Source: Burkholderiales bacterium (lineage in GTDB: Bacteria; Pseudomonadota; Gammaproteobacteria; Burkholderiales; Burkholderiaceae_C). From it: DNA of 62,074 bases. Position 1 is the first letter of the stretch; the number at the start of each line of letters is the position of its first letter. The DNA is taken from positions 1 to 62,074 of the forward strand of contig JAPLPK010000020.1 in assembly GCA_026400275.1 (NCBI GenBank), given 5' to 3'. A model generated the notes under the pieces. The model ran no database searches and had not been told where the DNA came from. It worked only from the letters and a program-made list of their open reading frames with translations. Shown here in pieces: positions 10,035 to 18,600 of the stretch. The position numbers and the translations under genes are program-made.

Positions 10035-10361
10035 ATGCCGCAAAAGATCTGGAGCGCGAAGCGCGAACGCCAGTACGCGCACATCAAGGAAAGCCTGCTC
10101 GAACGCGGCAAGCCCCAGCCGCTGGCCGAAGAAATAGCCGCACGCGTTGTCAACAAGGAACGCGCGCAGCACGGGGAATCCGCTACCGCCAGCGCCTCTT
10201 CGCTCAACGACATATCAGCGGGCCGACGCGGCGGCTTGCGCTCGCACAAGGGCCCGGGCGGCCGCACGTTGCTACAGCTGCGCAACGAAGCCCGCCAGCG
10301 TGGCCTCAAAGGCCGCTCTGCGATGAACAAGGCGCAGCTTGAAGCCGCGTTGACCCCATGA
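10035..10361 (+). CDS. Small Rho_N/SAP-like protein (often annotated plasmid stabilization protein)
   Basis: 108 aa, highly basic. The N-terminal half (KIWSAKRERQYAHIKESLLE and the AEEIAARVVNKERA stretch) is typical of a widespread small family often labelled plasmid stabilization protein. The C-terminal half (GGRTLLQLRNEARQRGLKGR then SAMNKAQLEAAL) fits a Rho-termination-factor N-terminal or SAP-like helix-extended-loop motif, so nucleic-acid binding is plausible. The plasmid label is not supported by context here. The stop overlaps the next start by 4 nt (ATGA), so the two genes are coupled. Confidence 0.8.
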   Translation: MPQKIWSAKRERQYAHIKESLLERGKPQPLAEEIAARVVNKERAQHGESATASASSLNDISAGRRGGLRSHKGPGGRTLLQLRNEARQRGLKGRSAMNKAQLEAALTP

Positions 10362-10579
10362 ACACACTCACGCCCGTTCTGCCCGCCAGCGCCAGCCCCG
10401 AAAGCACACTGGTGGCGACAGCAGAGGCCCGTGCCTTGGCGCCCTTGCTGATGGTGCGCCCGGACGGCAAGCTGCTGGGCGTCGTGAACTCCCGCGACGG
10501 ACTCCGTGCGCTACTGGCCGCAGGCAACCACGAAGAGGCACTGCTGCGCGACTACGTGATGGGCATCGGCTACCAGTAA
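10358..10579 (+). CDS. Hypothetical 73-aa protein with a CBS-like half motif
   Basis: Translationally coupled to the preceding gene through an ATGA overlap. The centre, APLLMVRPDGKLLGVVNSRD, resembles one beta-alpha half of a CBS domain (a value-Val-Asp-x-x-G-x-L-x-G-V-V-T-x-x-D pattern). The protein is far too short for a CBS pair. The rest is an Ala/Pro-rich head and an acidic tail ending YVMGIGYQ. No function can be assigned. A real CBS-pair gene lies 1.3 kb away on the opposite strand (11844-12437). Confidence 0.65.
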   Translation: MNTLTPVLPASASPESTLVATAEARALAPLLMVRPDGKLLGVVNSRDGLRALLAAGNHEEALLRDYVMGIGYQ

Positions 10580-10630
10580 CGGTGCCCCACCACTTTCACG
10601 CACACCACCCCCCCCTTGCAGGAGAGCCAC

Positions 10631-11785
10631 ATGCTTCCATCGCTCAGCCCCACATCGAAGACCGTCGCTATTGACGAAGACCTTGCCGAGCAGGCGCGCC
10701 CGGGCCACGGCATTCCTTCGCAAGACCCGGACCCCGCAGCGCAAACCGCGCTGGACCCGGAGGAATCGGCGCGCGAAATCAAGTCCACGCTGGTCGGCGG
10801 GGGCGCGGTGGCCGGCATGGCCACGGGCGCCGCTATTGGTATCGGGGTGGCCGGCCCGGTGGGGGTGGTAGTGGGCGCCTCACTCGGCGCCTTTGCCGGC
10901 GCACTGGGTGGCGCTGCGGCCAGCGCCACGGTAGAAACGACTACCGGGGACGGCGCAAGCCCGGCCGACACAGCGCCCGCAGACCGGGTGCGCCTGCACA
11001 TCGAAGACAGCGGCGGGAATGGGCGGCCGCTGGTACTGATACACGGCTGGCCACTGTCGGCCCAGGCCTGGGAGCCCCAGGTAGCGGTGCTCAGCGCGGC
11101 AGGGTACCGAGTGGTGGCCTATGACCGCAGGGGCTTCGGCCGGTCCGACAAGCCGGAATCAGACTACAGCTACGACACGCTGGCCGACGATCTGCAGCAT
11201 GTCATGGACCAATGCGGGCTGCAGGACGTCACGCTGGTGGGCTTCTCGATGGGCGGGGGTGAGGTGGCCCGCTACATCACGCGGCATGGCGAGTCGCGCC
11301 TGCACAGCGTGGTATTTGCCGCCGCCGTGCCGCCCTACCTGCTAAAGACGGCCGACAACCCCGACGGACCACTCATGCCCGACAAGGCACAACAAAGCAG
11401 GCATGCGCTGGAGCAAGACCGCCATGCCTTCTTTGAGCATTTCACCCAGGACTTCTTCTCGGCCTATGGCGTGCTGCAGGTCACAGAGTTGCAGCGCAGC
11501 GACGCTATCGCCCTGTGCCAACAGTCGGCGCAGTATGCGGCCTTGGCGTGCATGGACGCCTTCGGCACCACGGACTTCCGCGAAGACCTGAATCGGATAA
11601 CCGTGCCCACGTTGGTGGTCCACGGCGAGGCAGATGCGGTCGTGCCCATCGAGGGATCGGGCCTGCGCACCCACCACGCTGTGCGCCACAGCCAGTTGGT
11701 GAAGGTGGCCGGTGCGCCGCACGGCTTCAACGTATCGCACGCGCAAGCGTTCAACGATGCGCTGCTGGCATTCCTGCGACAGTGA
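10631..11785 (+). CDS. Glycine-zipper membrane segment fused to chloroperoxidase-like alpha/beta hydrolase
   Basis: 384 aa from the ATG at 10631 (GGAG upstream). Residues about 50-105 are a Gly/Ala-rich hydrophobic stretch (GGGAVAGMATGAAIGIGVAG and onward), typical of glycine-zipper membrane proteins that normally stand alone. From about residue 120 comes a complete alpha/beta hydrolase of the non-haem chloroperoxidase/esterase type. It has the oxyanion HGW motif, nucleophile elbow GFSMGG (Ser), Asp in HGEADAVVP and His in GAPHGFNVSH. It should be an active serine hydrolase tethered to the membrane. Substrate unknown. It follows the two small coupled genes after 51 nt. Confidence 0.85.
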   Translation: MLPSLSPTSKTVAIDEDLAEQARPGHGIPSQDPDPAAQTALDPEESAREIKSTLVGGGAVAGMATGAAIGIGVAGPVGVVVGASLGAFAGALGGAAASATVETTTGDGASPADTAPADRVRLHIEDSGGNGRPLVLIHGWPLSAQAWEPQVAVLSAAGYRVVAYDRRGFGRSDKPESDYSYDTLADDLQHVMDQCGLQDVTLVGFSMGGGEVARYITRHGESRLHSVVFAAAVPPYLLKTADNPDGPLMPDKAQQSRHALEQDRHAFFEHFTQDFFSAYGVLQVTELQRSDAIALCQQSAQYAALACMDAFGTTDFREDLNRITVPTLVVHGEADAVVPIEGSGLRTHHAVRHSQLVKVAGAPHGFNVSHAQAFNDALLAFLRQ

Positions 11786-11843
11786 CGGCCACAAGCGCTA
11801 TCAAGCACAGGCGGCTACGGAGCCAAACCGCCCGTCTACGCGC

Positions 11844-12437
11844 CTAATGCCCCGCCAGTACCTGCTCCAGCTCGGAAAAAGTCTGCGCCATGGCCGTCAC
11901 CGGCAAGGTATGGCCCAGCTGGCGCTCGACCTGGGTTTGGGACACCAGGCCACGGATGCGCGGGCTGCGGTCGGCGGTGTCGGAGTCGATCACCAGCAGG
12001 TGTGGCCGGCCGCGCCGTACCAGTGTGGCCACGACCTGCTCCACGGTGGAGCGCTGCAGCGCAGCGAAGGTGATGGCGTCGATCTCGGCCAGCGGCGTCA
12101 TGACGTCGGCGGCGGTCAGGTCTTCGTGCTTGACCTGGCGTTGGTGCACCAGGCGCATGGGTTTGTCACCGGCAATATCGGCCGAGGTCAGGATGCCGTC
12201 CACTGAGGGCATGTCGGACACCACGAACAGCAGGCGCACGCCCTGGTAGATCATTTTCAGCTCGGCCTGGTCCAGCGATGTTTGCGGCTGCACCGTGGCG
12301 GCGCGGATCTGCGCCAGGTCGGTAAAAACCTCCATAGCGGGTGAATCCAGTGTCACCGGGCCGTGCTGCGGCGGCTGGACCTGGACGATATGCGTGCCTG
12401 CGGGGAAGCGGAATGTGGGGAGAGAGCCGTCGGACAT
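11844..12437 (-). CDS. CBS-domain pair protein
   Basis: 197 aa. The N-terminal 40 residues are a Pro-rich head, followed by two CBS motifs. The first is about residues 50-95 (GVRLLFVVSDMPSVDGILTS) and the second about 110-170 (DVMTPLAEIDAITF, RGRPHLLVIDSDTADRSPRI). CBS pairs bind adenosyl ligands and sense energy state. No effector domain is attached, so the protein may act on a partner. It converges on the hydrolase gene (58 nt between stops). Confidence 0.85.
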   Translation of the reverse strand: MSDGSLPTFRFPAGTHIVQVQPPQHGPVTLDSPAMEVFTDLAQIRAATVQPQTSLDQAELKMIYQGVRLLFVVSDMPSVDGILTSADIAGDKPMRLVHQRQVKHEDLTAADVMTPLAEIDAITFAALQRSTVEQVVATLVRRGRPHLLVIDSDTADRSPRIRGLVSQTQVERQLGHTLPVTAMAQTFSELEQVLAGH

Positions 12438-12575
12438 GGGAACCTTTCAAAGTCGCACCCTGTGTTGTGTCTGCGGCGCTGTACGTCTGCCAGATGCTGG
12501 TTGCTACGGGCGCCATAAAGCTGCAACCGGACTCGGTTATAGGCCTGTCGGCAGGGGCTCACAAGGGTCTTTACT

Positions 12576-12587
12576 AGGGTTAACCCT
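12576..12587. promoter_or_regulatory. Perfect palindrome in the CBS-lysE intergenic region
   Basis: AGGGTTAACCCT is a self-complementary 12-mer in the 269-bp stretch between the divergent CBS gene and the LysE exporter gene. It lies about 120 nt upstream of the exporter start, so an operator role is possible. No regulator can be named. Nothing else that looks like a gene was seen in 12438-12706. Confidence 0.35.
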
Positions 12588-12706
12588 CAATTTACCTGCA
12601 CTTTGCAAAAGCCCCGCTGGCGGGTCGCCCCAGCGCCAACGGTCGGCCTCATCCGGTAACTTCAGGTAGATTCACTACCCTTGTTGCACACGCCATCCGC
12701 CCCACC

Positions 12707-13345
12707 ATGACCTCTGCCTCCTGGCTGCTCTTCGTCACCATTTCCCTGGTCACCTGCTTCACCCCCGGCCCGGCCGTGCTGCTGGCGGTGTCCAACACCA
12801 TTGCCTGGGGCCCGCGCAAGACGCTGCTGGGCAGCTCCATCGGCAGTGCGGTGGGGATTTTTGCCGTTTCGGGCATTGCCATGGCTGGCCTGGGCACCTT
12901 GCTGCACACCTCGGCCTGGCTGTTTGCCGGGCTGAAGACGGCTGGCGCGCTGTACCTGATGTACCTGGGCTACCGCCAATGGACGAACCCCGGCTCGGTG
13001 TTCAGCAAGGCGGCCCAGACCCAGACGGCAGGCCCCAAGTCCCGCTGGGCGCTGGTACGCCAGGGCTTGCTGGTGTCGATGACCAACCCCAAGAGCATCT
13101 TGTTCTTCACCGCGCTGTTCCCACAGTTTTTGCATCTGGACGCGCCCATGCTGCCGCAGTTTCTGCAGCTGACCAGCGTGTTCGCAGGCTGCGCCCTGTT
13201 CTCGCACTGTGTGTATGCGCTGCTGGCCGGTCGGTTGCAGGGCTGGTTCTCCACGCCACGCCGGGTGCAGCTGTTCAACCGCAGCACCGGCGGTGCCTTT
13301 GGTCTGCTGGGCCTGGGCCTGCTGCGGCTCAAAAACCCGAACTGA
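12707..13345 (+). CDS. LysE/RhtB family amino-acid exporter
   Basis: 212-aa inner-membrane protein with about six helices, the usual size of LysE-family translocators. The N-terminal signature is visible: FVTISLVTCFTPGPAVLLAV, then GSSIGSAVGIFAVSGIAMAG. KTAGALYLMYLGYRQW and the mid-protein VSMTNPKSILFFTALFPQF are also characteristic. Likely exports an amino acid or homoserine-like compound; the substrate cannot be read from sequence. The DUF167 gene follows after 9 nt and is probably co-transcribed. Confidence 0.92.
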   Translation: MTSASWLLFVTISLVTCFTPGPAVLLAVSNTIAWGPRKTLLGSSIGSAVGIFAVSGIAMAGLGTLLHTSAWLFAGLKTAGALYLMYLGYRQWTNPGSVFSKAAQTQTAGPKSRWALVRQGLLVSMTNPKSILFFTALFPQFLHLDAPMLPQFLQLTSVFAGCALFSHCVYALLAGRLQGWFSTPRRVQLFNRSTGGAFGLLGLGLLRLKNPN

Positions 13346-13354
13346 GCACCCCGC

Positions 13355-13666
13355 ATGGCCGCCCCGCGCAACGCCACCGGCGACAGCTTCTTCGCCTGGG
13401 ATGGTGACGTGCTGATCGTCAACATCCTGGGCAAGCCCTCAGCCTGCTGCGACGCCATCGCCAAGCCCATGGGCACGCAGCTCAAGGTCAGCGTCACCGC
13501 CACACCGAAGAATGGCAAGGCCACCGACCACATGGTGCGCTTTCTGGCGCCCTTGTTTGGCGTGGCGGTCGCCGACATCGAAGTGGTGTTTGGCCAGGAA
13601 AGCATCCACAAACAGCTGCGCATCAAGGCACCAAAGAAGCTGCCGCCCGTATTCGGGGCAGGCTAG
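13355..13666 (+). CDS. DUF167 (YggU) family protein
   Basis: 103 aa. The family pattern is clear: the TQLKVSVTATPKNGKATDHM segment (V-x-P-x-x-G-K-A-x) followed by FLAPLFGVAVADIEVVFG and KQLRIKAP. The protein is small and soluble. Function is unknown across the family. The N-terminal 15 residues are variable; the ATG at 13355 is the first start after the exporter stop. Confidence 0.88.
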   Translation: MAAPRNATGDSFFAWDGDVLIVNILGKPSACCDAIAKPMGTQLKVSVTATPKNGKATDHMVRFLAPLFGVAVADIEVVFGQESIHKQLRIKAPKKLPPVFGAG

Positions 13667-13722
13667 CCCCCGGAACTTTGCCCGGCTGCGCGGGCTCCGA
13701 CCCGGCATACTCTGGCCCCACC

Positions 13723-15846
13723 ATGCTGCATCGCTTTCTCACCGCTCTCGTTTTAATAGCTGCTAGCGCAATACCACTCTGCGCGAACGCCCAAAAATCC
13801 ATAGTAACTACCGAGCAGGTGCGCGCCGAGCTGGTGGCCCACGCCCCCCAGGGTGCCGTGCCCGGCCAACCGGTCTGGGTGGGCCTGCAGATCAGCCACC
13901 AGCCCGAGTGGCATACCTACTGGAAGAACGCCGGCGACTCTGGCCTGCCCACCACGCTGAGCTGGACCCTGCCGCCCGGCGTCACAGCTGGCGACATCGC
14001 CTGGCCACTGCCGCACAAAATTCCGGTGGGCACGCTGGCCAACTACGGCTACGAGGGCACGGTGCTGCTGCCGGTGCCGCTGACCATCACCCCGGCCTTC
14101 AAACCCACGCTGCTGGCCAGCGACCTGGAGGTCAAGCTGCACGCCGCCTGGCTGGTCTGCCGCAAGGAATGCATTCCGCAAGAAGGCGACTTTGTGCTGA
14201 AGATACCGGTGAAAAGCTCTACCGGCCTGAACGCCGCCGCCTTTAACGCCGCACAAGCGGCACAGCCCGAACCGCTGGTAGGGCGCAGCAATGTGGTGGT
14301 GAAAGGCAACAACCTGCGCGTCAGCGTGACCGACCTGCCGCCAGAAATACGCGGCAAGACACTGCAACTGTTCCCCGAAACCCCGGAAATCACCGAAACC
14401 GCCGCCGAGCCCACCCAGAACTGGGAAGGCGACGTGTGGACTGCCGACGTGCCCCTGTCGGCCCAGCGCAGCCAAAGCCCGGATGAGATGCCGCTGGTCC
14501 TGGCGACGGCTGACGGCGAGCCACGCCGAGGCTTTCTCACGCTGGCCAATGTGAGCGGCCGCTGGCCGGCCGTGGCCGCCGTACCCACCGTGTCGCCCGC
14601 CCTGACCGCTGCCTTGCAGGCGAACAGCGCCGCATCGCAAATCCCCTCCGCTCCCAGCCTGACATGGGGCGCGGCCCTGTTGGGTGCGCTGCTGGGCGGC
14701 TTGATACTGAACCTGATGCCCTGCGTGTTCCCGGTGCTGGCGATCAAGGTCATGGGCTTTGCGCAGCACGCCGGTGACCGCCGGGGCCACCGCGTGGACG
14801 GCATGGCCTACAGCACTGGCGTGGTGCTGTCTTTTCTGGCACTGGGCGGCCTGATGCTGGCCCTGCGCGCGGGCGGCGAGCAGCTGGGCTGGGGCTTTCA
14901 GCTGCAGTCGCCCGCCGTGGTGGCGGGGCTGGCCGTGCTGTTCACCGTGGTCGGGCTGAACCTGGCCGGGCTGTTCGAATTTGGCCAGTTCCTGCCTAGC
15001 CGCGTGGTGACGCTGCAGGCGCGCAATCCGGCACTGAACGCATTTTTGTCCGGCGTGCTGGCCGTGGCCGTGGCCTCGCCCTGCACCGCGCCCTTCATGG
15101 GGGCTTCGCTGGGCTTTGCCGTGGGCCTGCCCACCGTGCAGGCGCTGCCGGTGTTCGCCATCATGGGCCTGGGCATGGCCCTGCCCTATCTGGCGGCCAG
15201 CCTGAGCCCGGCCGTCGCACGGCTGCTACCGCGCCCCGGCGCCTGGATGCAAACCCTGCGCCGGCTGCTGGCAATTCCCATGCTGGCCACGGTGGCCTGG
15301 CTGGTCTGGGTGCTGGCCCAGCAAAGCGGCATGGCAGGGGCCGCAAGCCTGCTGGCGCTGCTGGCCGGGGCGACCGTGGTGCTGTGGACGCTGCGCCAGA
15401 AAAACACCACATCCACTATGGTTTCGATAGCTGCCACCGCAGTATTGGCCTTCGCCATAGGCCACAACATCACCCAACTGGCGCCCCCAGTTCCCGCCGT
15501 TGCCAATGGCCGCTGGCAAGCCTGGGAACCGGGCCGGGTCGAGCAAACCCTGGCCGCCGGCCAGCCGGTGATGGTGGACTTCAGCGCCGCCTGGTGCATC
15601 ACCTGCCAGTACAACGAGCGCACGACGCTGGCCCACCCCGCCGTGCTGGCCGACCTGGACGCCAAAAACGTGCAACTGCTGCGCGCCGATTGGACCCGGC
15701 GCGACCCAGCCATCACCGCCGCCCTGGGCCAGCTGGGCCGCAACGGTGTGCCGGTGTATGTGCTGTACAAGCCCGGCAGCGCGCCGCAGGTGCTGTCGGA
15801 GGTGCTGAGTGTGGACGATTTGCGGGCGGCTATTGCAAGGCTGTAG
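13723..15846 (+). CDS. DsbD-family thiol:disulfide interchange protein (ScsB-like)
   Basis: Inner-membrane reductase that carries electrons from cytoplasmic thioredoxin to periplasmic partners. 707 aa from the ATG at 13723; a TTG 45 nt upstream would spoil the signal peptide. Order: signal peptide (MLHRFLTALVLIAASAIPLC, cut near ANA-QK), a periplasmic DsbD alpha-like domain (residues about 25-300), then a membrane domain with the redox cysteines in LMPCVFPVLAIKVMG and ASPCTAPFMGASLGF. A C-terminal thioredoxin domain has active site SAAWCITCQYNE. The signal-peptide codons overlap a copy of the dispersed repeat (13751-13791). Confidence 0.9.
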   Translation: MLHRFLTALVLIAASAIPLCANAQKSIVTTEQVRAELVAHAPQGAVPGQPVWVGLQISHQPEWHTYWKNAGDSGLPTTLSWTLPPGVTAGDIAWPLPHKIPVGTLANYGYEGTVLLPVPLTITPAFKPTLLASDLEVKLHAAWLVCRKECIPQEGDFVLKIPVKSSTGLNAAAFNAAQAAQPEPLVGRSNVVVKGNNLRVSVTDLPPEIRGKTLQLFPETPEITETAAEPTQNWEGDVWTADVPLSAQRSQSPDEMPLVLATADGEPRRGFLTLANVSGRWPAVAAVPTVSPALTAALQANSAASQIPSAPSLTWGAALLGALLGGLILNLMPCVFPVLAIKVMGFAQHAGDRRGHRVDGMAYSTGVVLSFLALGGLMLALRAGGEQLGWGFQLQSPAVVAGLAVLFTVVGLNLAGLFEFGQFLPSRVVTLQARNPALNAFLSGVLAVAVASPCTAPFMGASLGFAVGLPTVQALPVFAIMGLGMALPYLAASLSPAVARLLPRPGAWMQTLRRLLAIPMLATVAWLVWVLAQQSGMAGAASLLALLAGATVVLWTLRQKNTTSTMVSIAATAVLAFAIGHNITQLAPPVPAVANGRWQAWEPGRVEQTLAAGQPVMVDFSAAWCITCQYNERTTLAHPAVLADLDAKNVQLLRADWTRRDPAITAALGQLGRNGVPVYVLYKPGSAPQVLSEVLSVDDLRAAIARL
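13751..13791. repeat. Repeat-family remnant inside the dsbD-like signal peptide
   Basis: TTTTAATAGCTGCTAGCGCA is followed by ATACC and CTGCGC, the same order as the intergenic repeats (ATAGCTGCT, GCGCA, AATACC, TGCGC). Here it is translated, giving VLIAASAIPLCANA of the signal peptide. The left half matches closely and the right half is degenerate. A second, weaker match lies in the same gene at 15427-15457 (ATAGCTGCCACCGCAGTATT). Confidence 0.55.
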
Positions 15847-15870
15847 GCAGAGCCGCCAACGCCTGAAGCA

Positions 15871-16386
15871 TCAGTTTTCATCTCCCGCAGGGGCAGGCGT
15901 GCTCTGGCGGCCCTGTGCATTCACATTCACCACGGTCTTGTTGATAGTGCGGTCGGGCTCACGCAGGCCGCAAGCGCCATACATGGCCGAGGCCAATGCG
16001 CTTACCTGGCCCTTGTTCGGCTGGATGGACGAGGCGCTGACCTCGTAATCGCGCTTGGCGCGCCGGCACTCCAGGCTGTTCTGCTGGGCGGCTTGCAGGT
16101 CCGGCTGGGTTTTGCCGCTCTGGCTGGCAGCTTGGTTCTTGCGTTGTTCGGCCTCCAGCTGCTGGGCAAGGCGCTGGTTGTCGGCCCTCAGCGCCTGCTC
16201 TCGCCCCTCCGCCGAATTCAGGACATTGGGCCGCACGGTCAAGGTGGTGGACGCCGCACCGGTGGGGCACGGCACATCAGAGAACTCAACTTTCCCCGTG
16301 GCCCCCTGGCAGCGATACACCTCCGCATGCGATGTGGATGCCACCACACAGCCCAAAGACAACAACATACCAACAAGTTTGCGCAT
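15871..16386 (-). CDS. DUF4124-domain periplasmic protein
   Basis: 171 aa. An N-terminal signal peptide (MRKLVGMLLSLGCVVASTSH, cut after HA) is followed by the DUF4124 pattern EVYRCQGATGKVEFSDVPCP, a short beta hairpin with two Cys. A coiled-coil middle (ALRADNQRLAQQLEAEQRKN) and a second Cys-containing part (SLECRRAKRDYEV, ALASAMYGACG) follow. Such proteins are common and uncharacterised in Burkholderiales. It stops 24 nt from the convergent dsbD-like gene. The AraC gene is divergent, with 198 nt between starts and nothing else recognisable there. Confidence 0.85.
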   Translation of the reverse strand: MRKLVGMLLSLGCVVASTSHAEVYRCQGATGKVEFSDVPCPTGAASTTLTVRPNVLNSAEGREQALRADNQRLAQQLEAEQRKNQAASQSGKTQPDLQAAQQNSLECRRAKRDYEVSASSIQPNKGQVSALASAMYGACGLREPDRTINKTVVNVNAQGRQSTPAPAGDEN

Positions 16387-16584
16387 AGCGACGTTCCGTA
16401 AGAGGTAGAAGGAAACACTTCTGCGTAACGCGCCAACCGTGGTTTACGCCTACGGTGCAGAGGGGCGCAGATCACCCGCTTGTTGCCCCCCGCCCCACAA
16501 GGGTAAGCGCTAGCCTAGAAAATTTGATCTAAAAATACACTGTCGTGAAAGTCTGAAGCCACCCGCACCACTGACACCCACGAC

Positions 16585-17559
16585 ATGACGACACCCGGCA
16601 GAGGACGTACCTCCATTGACACCACCCAGGTCCGCCCCGAGCTGCGCGTGCGCTACTGGGAAGAAGAGTGCCGGACCAATCTGGTCGGCATACGCTGTTC
16701 GTCCTACTCAGACCACGGGCTGCTGGCCAAGCAGACCAGCTTGGACCAGGGCAATCTGCGCCTAGCCATCACCAGCGCCAATGCGCATGTGATCGAGCGC
16801 ACGCCGGACATGATCCGCGCCACGCCCCGGGAGTCGATTTTCATCAACTTGGTGCGCGAGGGCGAGACCTTCATCTACCAGCGCGGCCACTGCGTGAAGG
16901 TCCACAAAGGCGATGTGCTGGTCTACGACGCGCGTTACCCGTTTTTACTGGGCGGGGCGGAAAACTTCAGCCAGCTACATGTGGACATTCCGGCGGACCT
17001 GTTCCAAACCCAGCTGGTCCGTACCCACCTGAACCACCCCCTGCACATCGCCGCCGCCACCCATACCCACCGGCTGTACAGCCACACGCTGAGCAGCCTG
17101 TTGCTGAATCTGATCGAAGGCCCGGCGCAGCCCCTCCAGAACAGCGAATCCTTGGACAGCCAGGTCTGCGATCTGCTGGGCGTGCTAATCCACCAAGGCG
17201 AAGGCCACACCGTGACCTCGGCCCTCAGCGCCACCCATCTGCTGGCCGCCAAGGCCTACATCGAAGAGCACCTGGGCGACGAAGGTCTGCATGCCGACCA
17301 GATCGCCCACGCAGCAGGCATCTCTGAGCGGCATTTGCGGCGTCTGTTCGCTGCGCAGGACAGCGCGGTGGCCGACTATGTACTGGCGCGCCGCTTGGAC
17401 CGGGCCCGGGAGCAGCTGCTGGATCCGCAACGGCGCGGCACCACCGTGGCTGAAACGGCCTACCACTGCGGCTTTGCCAGCCCGTCGCACTTTTCCCGGG
17501 CGTTCAAGCAACGCTTTGCCATTACACCTACGCAGCTGCAGCGCCAATCCCTGCACTGA
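16585..17559 (+). CDS. AraC-family transcriptional regulator
   Basis: 324 aa. The N-terminal two thirds fit the AraC_binding_2-type sensing domain (ESIFINLVREGETFIYQRGH). The C-terminal 100 residues hold two helix-turn-helix motifs: LHADQIAHAAGISERHLRRL and VAETAYHCGFASPSHFSRAF, the latter being the family hallmark. Regulators of this subtype often control aromatic catabolism. It converges on the alcohol dehydrogenase gene (12 nt between stops) that ends a transporter/cupin/SDR operon, so control of that operon is a reasonable guess. Confidence 0.93.
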   Translation: MTTPGRGRTSIDTTQVRPELRVRYWEEECRTNLVGIRCSSYSDHGLLAKQTSLDQGNLRLAITSANAHVIERTPDMIRATPRESIFINLVREGETFIYQRGHCVKVHKGDVLVYDARYPFLLGGAENFSQLHVDIPADLFQTQLVRTHLNHPLHIAAATHTHRLYSHTLSSLLLNLIEGPAQPLQNSESLDSQVCDLLGVLIHQGEGHTVTSALSATHLLAAKAYIEEHLGDEGLHADQIAHAAGISERHLRRLFAAQDSAVADYVLARRLDRAREQLLDPQRRGTTVAETAYHCGFASPSHFSRAFKQRFAITPTQLQRQSLH

Positions 17560-17571
17560 TCCGCTCCGGCG

Positions 17572-18591
17572 TCAACCCGCCGCAGCGAACGGGTCCACCA
17601 GCACTTTGCATTGGGTGGTGCGCTGGCGCAGCGCCTCGAATGCAGTCGGTAAATCCACCAGGGCAATGGTCTCCGAAATCAGTGCCTGGGGCGCGTAACG
17701 CCCACCGTCCAGCGCGTCAATCGCCGTGTGGAACTCGCGCATATTGAAGAACACCGACATCACGATCCGCACCTCTTTGGAGATGGCGCGGAACGCGTCA
17801 AAGTGGTCGCGGGCGGTGCACAGGCCCAGCACCACCACCGTGCCGCGCGGGCGCACCAGCCCAATGCAATGGTCAATCAAACCGGGCTTGCCCACGCACT
17901 CAAACACCAGGTCCGGCTCGCCGCCCAGGTGGTCGCGCGCCTGCGCCGCCAAATCCTCGTCGGCCTTTAGGAAGGCACTGGCACCCAGCGCCCGGGCACG
18001 CTCGGCCTGGTACTGGTGGACATCGCTCATCGCCACGGCAGTAGCCCCCATGCGCCGCGCCCAGAATGCCACGGCCAAGCCAATGGCACCGGCACCGACC
18101 ACCAGCACCCGGTCACCCGGTTTCAGGCCTGCCTGCACCACGCCGTGCAAGGCCACGGCCAGCGGCTCGGCCAGGGCACCGTCGGCCGCAGAGATGCCCC
18201 AGGGCAGCTTGCGGCACTGGCGCGCCGCCACCGCAGCGTACTGGGCGTAGCCCCCGCCTATCAGCTGCATCTGGGCGCACCAGGCAGGGTCGCCACGGCG
18301 GCAACTGTCGCAGTCGCCACAGCCGCGCAGCGGGGCCACGCTGACCTGGTCGCCCGCTTTGAGGTGGGTGACATCGGCCCCGACTTCCAGCACCTCGCCC
18401 GAGTATTCATGGCCCAGCACATCGCCGCGCTGGGCGCCGAACACCGGGTCTTCGGTCATGTGCAGATCGCTGCCGCAGATGCCGCAGCGGCACACCTTGA
18501 GCAGCACCTGGTAGCGGTCGGGTTCGGGGTCGTCCAGCTGCGTGATTTGCAGCGGCTGGCGCAGGGCAGCAAAAATGGCGGCTTGCATCAT
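17572..18591 (-). CDS. Zinc-dependent medium-chain alcohol dehydrogenase
   Basis: 339 aa MDR-family NAD(P)-dependent dehydrogenase of the sorbitol/threonine dehydrogenase type. Catalytic zinc ligands are in CGICGSDLHM and GHEYSG. The structural zinc Cys cluster is CGDCDSCRRGDPAWC, and the Rossmann motif is VLVVGAGAIGLAV. Last gene of the catabolic operon, 9 nt after the SDR. Probably oxidises an alcohol intermediate of the pathway; the substrate cannot be read. Confidence 0.92.
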   Translation of the reverse strand: MMQAAIFAALRQPLQITQLDDPEPDRYQVLLKVCRCGICGSDLHMTEDPVFGAQRGDVLGHEYSGEVLEVGADVTHLKAGDQVSVAPLRGCGDCDSCRRGDPAWCAQMQLIGGGYAQYAAVAARQCRKLPWGISAADGALAEPLAVALHGVVQAGLKPGDRVLVVGAGAIGLAVAFWARRMGATAVAMSDVHQYQAERARALGASAFLKADEDLAAQARDHLGGEPDLVFECVGKPGLIDHCIGLVRPRGTVVVLGLCTARDHFDAFRAISKEVRIVMSVFFNMREFHTAIDALDGGRYAPQALISETIALVDLPTAFEALRQRTTQCKVLVDPFAAAG

Positions 18592-18600
18592 GGGGCCCTT

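Noticed and set aside
10035-10361. Plasmid maintenance system suggested by the family name of this gene
   Set aside because: No toxin, antitoxin, partition or replication gene is nearby. The name is historical, and the gene sits in ordinary chromosomal context.
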